From NCBI GenBank assembly GCA_934130045.1, contig CAKOXI010000019.1, positions 1 through 19,791 of the forward strand: a DNA stretch of 19,791 nucleotides, given 5' to 3'. The stretch comes from an uncultured Bacilli bacterium. GTDB taxonomy: Bacteria; Bacillota_I; Bacilli_A; RF39; UBA660. Below, one piece after another: positions 15,184-19,791 of this stretch. Within the stretch, counting starts at the first letter, position 1. Every line of letters starts with the position of its first letter. The notes beneath the pieces are model-generated. The model saw only the letters and a program-made list of their open reading frames with translations, was not told the origin of the DNA and made no database searches. The position numbers and the translations under genes were made by a program.

Positions 15184-15678
15184 ATGAAGTTGGTAATGTG
15201 CGATGATGAATTTTTAATTTATTTGGGTCATAATTATTTTAAAGATGTTGATTTATTTGATTTAGAATCTTTAGAAGTATATATGAATGAATTGTTTACA
15301 AAATTAAAAAAAATATATAATTTAAAATTAAATGGTTATTATATTATTGATATATATTTAGATGATAATTATGGAGCAATAATAAAGGTAAAGAATGAAA
15401 ATTTAGAGTATTATGATTATTTTAAAGATCAAATAGATACTCAAATATCTATACATAGTGATTCTTTTTTTCTATATAAAATTAATGATTTATTTGAAGT
15501 AAAAAAATTTTTAAATAATAATTATGATATATATAGATATAATAATGAGTTATATATAAAGTTGAATGAAAAAATAAATGAAAATAAATTTGTTAATTTA
15601 CTAGAATATTGTACAGAAATATGTTATGATATTGAAAATATTGTTAAAAAAAACAATTTGCTTTATTGTAATAAATAA
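15184..15678 (+). CDS. Hypothetical protein between engB and der
   Basis: A 164-residue soluble protein, not recognised. It is rich in Tyr, Asp, Asn and Leu, with no signal peptide or membrane segment. An N-terminal part (MKLVMCDDEFLIYL) leads into a helical segment (LEVYMNELFTKLKKIYNL) and beta-like stretches (GYYIIDIYLD, YGAIIKV, ELYIKLNE). The spacing suggests a small alpha/beta domain. SD AGGTGA precedes the ATG. CATACAAT at 15161-15168 just upstream resembles a sigma-E -10 box, though TACAAT could also be a sigma-A -10. It ends inside a terminator. Its position between two ribosome-assembly GTPase genes is the only functional hint. Confidence 0.75.
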   Translation: MKLVMCDDEFLIYLGHNYFKDVDLFDLESLEVYMNELFTKLKKIYNLKLNGYYIIDIYLDDNYGAIIKVKNENLEYYDYFKDQIDTQISIHSDSFFLYKINDLFEVKKFLNNNYDIYRYNNELYIKLNEKINENKFVNLLEYCTEICYDIENIVKKNNLLYCNK

Positions 15679-15699
15679 CTTATTAATATAAGTTTTTTT
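15677..15699 (+). terminator. Terminator before der
   Basis: A 7-bp stem AACTTAT (15677-15683) with ATAAGTT (15688-15694), loop TAAT, then seven Ts (15693-15699). The stem is short and AT-only, so it may be weak; the der SD begins about 5 nt later. Confidence 0.6.
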
Positions 15700-15714
15700 G
15701 ATTGGAGGGTATTT

Positions 15715-17037
15715 ATGAAAAAACCAGTTGTTGCTTTAGTTGGAAAACCAAATGTAGGAAAATCAACATTATTTAATTGTTTAGTTGGTAAAAAAATATC
15801 AATTATAGAAGATACTCCTGGTGTTACAAGAGATCGTTTGTATGGTACTGTTGAATTTGAAAATTATAAATTTCATTTAATAGATACTGGTGGATTAGAT
15901 GCTTCTAAAGAAGCTTTTAATGATGAAATAAAGGTACAAGTATGTCTTGCAATAGATGAGGCCGATACTGTTGTTTTTGTAGTTGATGGAAAAGAAGGAT
16001 TAACTGCAAATGATTATGTTGTAAGAGATATGCTTTTAAAATCTGGCAAGAGAACTATTGTTGCTATTAATAAGACTGATAGTAAGTTATTTTTAGAGCA
16101 TCAATATGATTTTTACGAATTAGGTTTTGATGATTATGTAAAAATTAGTGGAGAACAAAATAGTGGTATTTTTGAATTATTAGACAAAATTACTGAGAAT
16201 TTTAATGAAATAAAAGATGAAGAATATAAAGATAGTGTTATAAAATTTTCAGTCATTGGTAGACCGAATGTAGGTAAAAGTAGTTTAGTTAATGCAATTT
16301 TAAATGAAGATAGAGTTATTGTTAGTAATGAGGCTGGAACAACAAGAGATGCTATTGACACTGTTTTTTCATATCATGGTGAAGAATTTGTTGTAATTGA
16401 TACAGCAGGAATGAGAAAAAAAGGTAAAGTATATGAAAAAATAGAAAAATATAGCTTATTAAGAAGTATGAAAGCTATTGATAGATCCGATGTTTGTTTA
16501 ATTGTTATAAATGCTTTAGAAGGCATTATTGAACATGATAAGCATATAGCAGGTTATGCTCTAGAGGCTGGAAAAGCTGTTATTATTGTTGTTAATAAAT
16601 GGGATGTTATTGAAAATAAGGATGAAAATATGAAAAAGTTTATAAAAGATATTCGTGCTAATTTTCAATTTATGCCTTATGCACCAATTGTATTTTTATC
16701 AGCTCTTACTAAAAAAAGAATTCATACTTTAATGCCTGAGGTTATAAAAGTATATAATAATAGTAAAAGAGAAATTAAGACAAATGTTTTAAATGATGTA
16801 ATTAATGATGCATATGCTTTAAATTTACCACCATCTTATAAAGGAAAGAGATTAAAAATATATTTTTCTACTCAAGTTAGTACATGTCCACCAACATTTA
16901 ATATTCAAGTAAATAGTAAGGGATTAGTACATTTCTCTTATGAGAGATATTTGGAAAATAAAATTCGTGAATCATTTGATTTTGAAGGAACACCGATTAT
17001 TATTCAATTTAAAAATAAAGGGGAACAAGAATTATAA
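15715..17037 (+). CDS. der: Ribosome-associated GTPase Der (EngA)
   Basis: An essential double-GTPase for 50S subunit assembly. The 440-residue protein has two G domains and a C-terminal KH-like domain. First domain: GKPNVGKS (10-17), DTPGVTRD (33-40), DTGG (57-60), NKTD (119-122). Second: GRPNVGKS (182-189), AGTTRD (207-212), DTAG (229-232), NKWD (294-297). The KH-like part is about 350-435 (PPSYKGKRLKIYF, YERYLENKIRESFDF). Length matches the usual 436 or so. A strong SD, GGAGGG, is 7 nt before the ATG. The short terminator upstream leaves its promoter unclear: it may depend on read-through from engB, or on a weak site such as TTGCTT at 15658-15663. Confidence 0.97.
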   Translation: MKKPVVALVGKPNVGKSTLFNCLVGKKISIIEDTPGVTRDRLYGTVEFENYKFHLIDTGGLDASKEAFNDEIKVQVCLAIDEADTVVFVVDGKEGLTANDYVVRDMLLKSGKRTIVAINKTDSKLFLEHQYDFYELGFDDYVKISGEQNSGIFELLDKITENFNEIKDEEYKDSVIKFSVIGRPNVGKSSLVNAILNEDRVIVSNEAGTTRDAIDTVFSYHGEEFVVIDTAGMRKKGKVYEKIEKYSLLRSMKAIDRSDVCLIVINALEGIIEHDKHIAGYALEAGKAVIIVVNKWDVIENKDENMKKFIKDIRANFQFMPYAPIVFLSALTKKRIHTLMPEVIKVYNNSKREIKTNVLNDVINDAYALNLPPSYKGKRLKIYFSTQVSTCPPTFNIQVNSKGLVHFSYERYLENKIRESFDFEGTPIIIQFKNKGEQEL

Positions 17038-17041
17038 TATT

Positions 17042-17069
17042 AACCTAAAATAAACAAAAACATATACTA
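17042..17069 (+). promoter_or_regulatory. Candidate sigma-K promoter of spoVIF
   Basis: AACC (17042-17045), 15 nt, then CATATACTA (17061-17069) matches the B. subtilis sigma-K pattern (AC, about 16 nt, CATAnnnTA) at every defined base. The gene behind it belongs to a family controlled by sigma-K in B. subtilis. The start point would be close to the SD, giving a very short leader. Confidence 0.6.
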
Positions 17070-17086
17070 CATTAGGAGGAGAGTAT

Positions 17087-17332
17087 ATGTTTAATTTTTC
17101 TGATAAATTTTTTAATAAAATAGAGAAAAAAACCAATGTAGGAAAGGATACTATATTAGAGTTAGCTAAAAAATTACAACAAAATGATTTAAAAAATGAA
17201 GCAACATTAAGGGAAGTTATTCAAGAACTTGGTTCATTAACTGGAAAAGAAGTATCTAAGGAAAAGGAAAATAAGATTATCGAAGCTGTTGTTAATGATA
17301 AAGTACCAAAAGATATAGATAAGTTTTTTTAA
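17087..17332 (+). CDS. spoVIF: Stage VI sporulation protein F (SpoVIF family)
   Basis: An 81-residue protein with the SpoVIF pattern: FFNKIEKKTNVGKDTILELAKKLQ at the start, then the DLKNEATLREVIQELGSLTGK and VSKEKENKIIEAVVNDKVP segments, which follow the Bacillus SpoVIF sequence closely in order and spacing. In B. subtilis SpoVIF is made in the mother cell under sigma-K and is needed for GerE-dependent late coat gene expression. AGGAGG lies 8-9 nt before the ATG, and a sigma-K-like promoter sits just upstream. It supports the reading of this organism as an endospore former along with spoIVA. No clear terminator follows. Recognition is by remembered family sequence. Confidence 0.87.
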   Translation: MFNFSDKFFNKIEKKTNVGKDTILELAKKLQQNDLKNEATLREVIQELGSLTGKEVSKEKENKIIEAVVNDKVPKDIDKFF

Positions 17333-17335
17333 TAC

Positions 17336-17364
17336 TTGACAATAAAAAAATTTTGTATTAAAAT
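17336..17364 (+). promoter_or_regulatory. Sigma-A promoter of the 17391-17882 gene
   Basis: Consensus TTGACA (17336-17341), a 17-nt spacer and TAAAAT (17359-17364). The leader is only about 20 nt and contains SD AGGGGG. Confidence 0.85.
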
Positions 17365-17390
17365 ACCTCTTGCAAATAGGGGGATTTTAT

Positions 17391-17882
17391 ATGAAAAATA
17401 CAAATAACATAGATGATAATTTCTTTAAAAAATATGATAAAATAAAATCTTTAAATAATAAAAAAAATATTAATGATTCCAATACTATTCATAAAATACC
17501 AATATTTATTACTGATATTAGTAATGCACATTATTTGAGTAGTGATAACTTAAATAAAAATTTATTTTGTCAAAATTATATTTTTGCAACAATTGTAAAT
17601 AATGATTGTGTTAGAGAAATTGTTACTGGAAAGATTTTTCCGATATATAACTTATATAATAATAGTTATAATTGTGATGAATATAGGGTAAAAGAAAATA
17701 GTTTATGTTTAAATAATAAAAATGTTAATAGAAAATTTGCTATAAGTATCAACAATTTATTAATTGAAGATAAGTTTGAATTAGAACAATTAAAGAATTA
17801 TTTAACATTTACTAAAGATGCAGTTTATAAATATTTAAATTGTGTTAGTATTCCACCAAAATTTAAAGTTAAAATTAGATAA
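17391..17882 (+). CDS. Hypothetical Asn/Lys-rich protein
   Basis: A 163-residue soluble protein, unrecognised. The N-terminal 40 residues are Asn/Lys/Asp-rich and probably disordered; the remainder (IPIFITDISNAHYL, YIFATIVNNDCVREIVTGKIFPIY, FAISINNLLIEDKFELEQLKNYL) looks like a small mixed alpha/beta domain. It has five cysteines and no signal peptide or membrane segment. ATG at 17391 follows AGGGGG by 8 nt; an in-frame TTG at 17370 is at or before the predicted transcription start and is rejected. It is apparently monocistronic with a strong promoter and terminator, implying steady vegetative expression. Confidence 0.75.
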   Translation: MKNTNNIDDNFFKKYDKIKSLNNKKNINDSNTIHKIPIFITDISNAHYLSSDNLNKNLFCQNYIFATIVNNDCVREIVTGKIFPIYNLYNNSYNCDEYRVKENSLCLNNKNVNRKFAISINNLLIEDKFELEQLKNYLTFTKDAVYKYLNCVSIPPKFKVKIR

Positions 17883-17902
17883 TTTATATTTAAACTAATA
17901 TT

Positions 17903-17929
17903 AAACTAATATTTTTATTAGTTTTTTTT
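17903..17929 (+). terminator. Terminator of the 17391-17882 gene
   Basis: A 9-bp stem AAACTAATA (17903-17911) with TATTAGTTT (17916-17924), loop TTTT, T-run to 17929. The left arm lies in the second copy of an exact 11-nt tandem repeat TTAAACTAATA (17890-17900 and 17901-17911), so either copy can form the stem. Confidence 0.85.
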
Positions 17930-17984
17930 GTTATGAAAAAGGATTTATAAGATAAAAACATTATTATATAAATGAGGTGATAAT

Positions 17985-18641
17985 GTGAATTATTTTTTTA
18001 AATATAAAAACAAAATAATTATATCTTTATTGGTAATTTTATTTTTAATTACTATAGTATGTATTTATTTTATTTTTAATAAGCATGATATTAAAACAGA
18101 TGATTTACTATATGAAAATGTAGAATTTAGCGATTCCGTTTTAGAGGATAATAATATTTTAAAATTTAATATTAAGGGGGCAGTTGTTAATCCAGGTGTA
18201 TATGAATTTAAGGAGGGTGAAAGAGTAATTGATGCGATTAATAAAAGTGGTGGATTACTTGAAAATGCCGATACATCTGTTATAAATTTAAGTAAAAATT
18301 TATTTGATGAAATGGTAATTAGAATTTATACCATTGAAGAAATTAATAATATGCAGAAACAAAATGTTGTTATTGAGTATGTAATAGAGGAATGTAATTG
18401 TCCTGAATTAAGTAATGATGCATGTATTAATAATAGTGATAATGCAAAGAATAAAATATCCATTAATACAGCAAGTATTAGTGAACTACAAACATTAGAT
18501 GGAATTGGTAAATCTAAAGCAGAAGCAATAGTTAAATATAGGGAAGAAAATGGTAATTTCTTAAGTATTGAAGATATTATGAAAGTATCGGGAATAGGAC
18601 AGGCTGCTTTTGATAAAATTAAAGAAAATATTAGCGTCTAA
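17985..18641 (+). CDS. comEA: Competence DNA receptor ComEA
   Basis: A membrane-anchored DNA-binding protein that receives double-stranded DNA during natural transformation. The 218-residue protein has an N-terminal membrane segment (about 10-31), an SLBB domain (about 57-115; FNIKGAVVNPGVYEF, GERVIDAINKSGG) and a C-terminal helix-hairpin-helix domain (about 155-218; INTASISELQTLDGIGKSKA, VSGIGQAAFDKI). The linker between them contains three cysteines (EECNCPELSNDAC), unusual for an extracytoplasmic protein and possibly disulphide-bonded or metal-binding. GTG at 17985 is chosen, with GAGGTGA 4 nt upstream. Its 3' end overlaps comEC by about 32 nt. Confidence 0.94.
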   Translation: MNYFFKYKNKIIISLLVILFLITIVCIYFIFNKHDIKTDDLLYENVEFSDSVLEDNNILKFNIKGAVVNPGVYEFKEGERVIDAINKSGGLLENADTSVINLSKNLFDEMVIRIYTIEEINNMQKQNVVIEYVIEECNCPELSNDACINNSDNAKNKISINTASISELQTLDGIGKSKAEAIVKYREENGNFLSIEDIMKVSGIGQAAFDKIKENISV

Positions 18642-19791
18642 ATTATTTTATGCGGTTTTAGTTGTATTTACATTTATATATGTAATATGTAGTAATAAAA
18701 ATTATAAAATTTCCAAATATAATGGCTCTGAAACAGAAATTACTGGCATAATAAATTCAATAAAGGTAACTGATAATAAGATTAGTATTGAATTAATAGC
18801 TCGTGAAAAAGTATTAGTAAATTATTATGTAAAAGATGAAATTGATATTAATTTTATAAATGATTATTCATTGGGAAATAAAATTAAAGTTACTGGTTGC
18901 TTTAAAATACCAAATAAAAATACTGTTTTTAATTTATTTAATTATAGAAATTATTTAAAAAGTAAAAAGATTTATTGGATTTTTGAGGCTAATAATTTAA
19001 AAAATATAAATACAAATATTTCTATAAATTATAAATTAAAAAACACTATCATAAATAAAATAAATAAATCAAAAAATAGTGATTATTTGTATACATTTAT
19101 TTTAGGAAATACTACTTTTTTAGATGAACAAGTAAAGCAAAGTTATCAAGGTAATGGAATAAGTCATTTATTTAGTATATCAGGTATGCATATTACTTTA
19201 TTTACATCAATTATATTATTTATTTTAAGTAGAGTAGTTAAAATAGAATTTATAAATTATTTAATTGTAATTATTTTTTTGATTTTTTATTCATTTTTAA
19301 CTAATTTTACTCCTTCAATAATTCGCACAGTTTTTTTATTCATTATGTGCTATATAAATAAAAAATTTAATTTCAATATAAAAACATATCAATTATTAAT
19401 TATAATAAGTTGTCTATTTTTAATATATAATCCTTATTATATTTATGATTTAGGTTTTTTATTTAGTTTTATTGTTACTTTCTACTTAATTATTTTTAGT
19501 GATTTAATAAATAACTATAAAAATTATTTTGCTAAATTATTTATGACATCATTAATTTCATTTTTAGCAGGATTACCTATAGTTATTAATAATTTTTTTA
19601 ATATAAATATTTTATCAATATTTTTAAATATAATATTTGTAAGTTTTGTATCTATAATAGTTTTTCCTTTAAGTTTGTTGACTTTTATTTTTGAATTTTT
19701 ATCACCAATATTAACTTTTTTTATATCTATTTTAGAGGGATTATCATTATTATTTAGTAAAATAAAAATATTTAATATTTCATTAAGTAAT
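18610..19791 (+). CDS. comEC: Competence DNA channel ComEC (N-terminal part, runs off window)
   Basis: ComEC forms the membrane channel that carries single-stranded DNA into the cell. The reading frame is open from 18598 to the window end; TTG at 18610 is the most plausible start (394 codons visible) because no ATG or GTG occurs in frame before the conserved region. The N-terminus has a membrane segment (ASKLFYAVLVVFTFIYVI), then a soluble OB-fold-like region (about 38-120; GSETEITGIINSIKVTD), then the competence-domain signature (LYTFILGN, GISHLFSISGMHITLF near 160-200) and several further membrane segments. The C-terminal beta-lactamase-like part, if present, lies outside the window. Tight overlap with comEA suggests coupled translation. 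Confidence 0.92.
   Translation, partial: MIKLKKILASKLFYAVLVVFTFIYVICSNKNYKISKYNGSETEITGIINSIKVTDNKISIELIAREKVLVNYYVKDEIDINFINDYSLGNKIKVTGCFKIPNKNTVFNLFNYRNYLKSKKIYWIFEANNLKNINTNISINYKLKNTIINKINKSKNSDYLYTFILGNTTFLDEQVKQSYQGNGISHLFSISGMHITLFTSIILFILSRVVKIEFINYLIVIIFLIFYSFLTNFTPSIIRTVFLFIMCYINKKFNFNIKTYQLLIIISCLFLIYNPYYIYDLGFLFSFIVTFYLIIFSDLINNYKNYFAKLFMTSLISFLAGLPIVINNFFNINILSIFLNIIFVSFVSIIVFPLSLLTFIFEFLSPILTFFISILEGLSLLFSKIKIFNISLSN

Noticed and set aside
16134..16361. A 75-codon minus-strand reading frame within der
   Set aside because: It is antisense to the second G domain of Der; there is no independent support.
17366..17386. CCTCT/AGGGG hairpin that could hide the SD of the 17391 gene
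   Set aside because: The left arm lies at or before the predicted transcription start, so it would be largely absent from the mRNA.
1..19791. tRNA, rRNA, CRISPR arrays, phage or defence genes
   Set aside because: I saw no cloverleaf, rRNA segment, regularly spaced repeats, integrase, capsid or restriction-type genes in either strand.

Overview
The window is very AT-rich bacterial DNA. Genes are tightly packed, Shine-Dalgarno (SD) sites are strong (AGGAGG or AGGTGA), and TGG is read as Trp, so the standard bacterial code applies. A near-full-length SpoIVA and a small SpoVIF-like protein indicate an endospore former. Together with YtxG/YtxH, TrmB, Der and EngB they point to a low-GC Firmicute, probably a Bacilli-type lineage (perhaps an uncultured gut Bacilli group). 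The species is not identified.

Layout. Bases 1-117 hold a tandem repeat resembling an insertion-sequence end. 118-3469 is one operon: nfo (DNA repair), hemW-like radical SAM gene, an HD-domain hydrolase and tmk, closed by a terminator shared with the convergent spoIVA. 3468-6607 (minus strand) carries spoIVA and a DbpA-type DEAD-box RNA helicase. 6677-7317 is a DUF308 membrane protein, convergent with a small Met/Pro/Gln-rich protein (7322-7636, minus) that may be a spore coat component. 7691-8354 is trmB. 8414-10871 is a four-gene envelope-type operon: lipoprotein, long acidic low-complexity protein, YtxG-like, YtxH-like. 10909-13489 encodes two membrane-anchored proteins, the second a double solute-binding receptor with a degenerate GGDEF domain. 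YihY/BrkB follows at 13504. 14323-14558 has no gene but contains an apparently structured RNA region ending in a terminator, followed by a clear engB promoter. 14559-17037 carries the ribosome-assembly GTPases engB and der around an unknown gene. 17042-17332 is spoVIF behind a sigma-K-like promoter. 17336-17929 is an unknown gene with a near-consensus sigma-A promoter. 17985-19791 is comEA and the start of comEC, which runs off the window.

Most of this is core cell biology: repair, nucleotide supply, tRNA and ribosome maturation, sporulation and competence. I did not find a clear novel multi-gene system. The most interesting items are the pseudo-GGDEF receptor, the structured region before engB, the two similar sigma-K-like promoters (one before a coat-like protein), and the unknown acidic protein in the ytxGH operon. 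All functions are read from sequence motifs without database searches.
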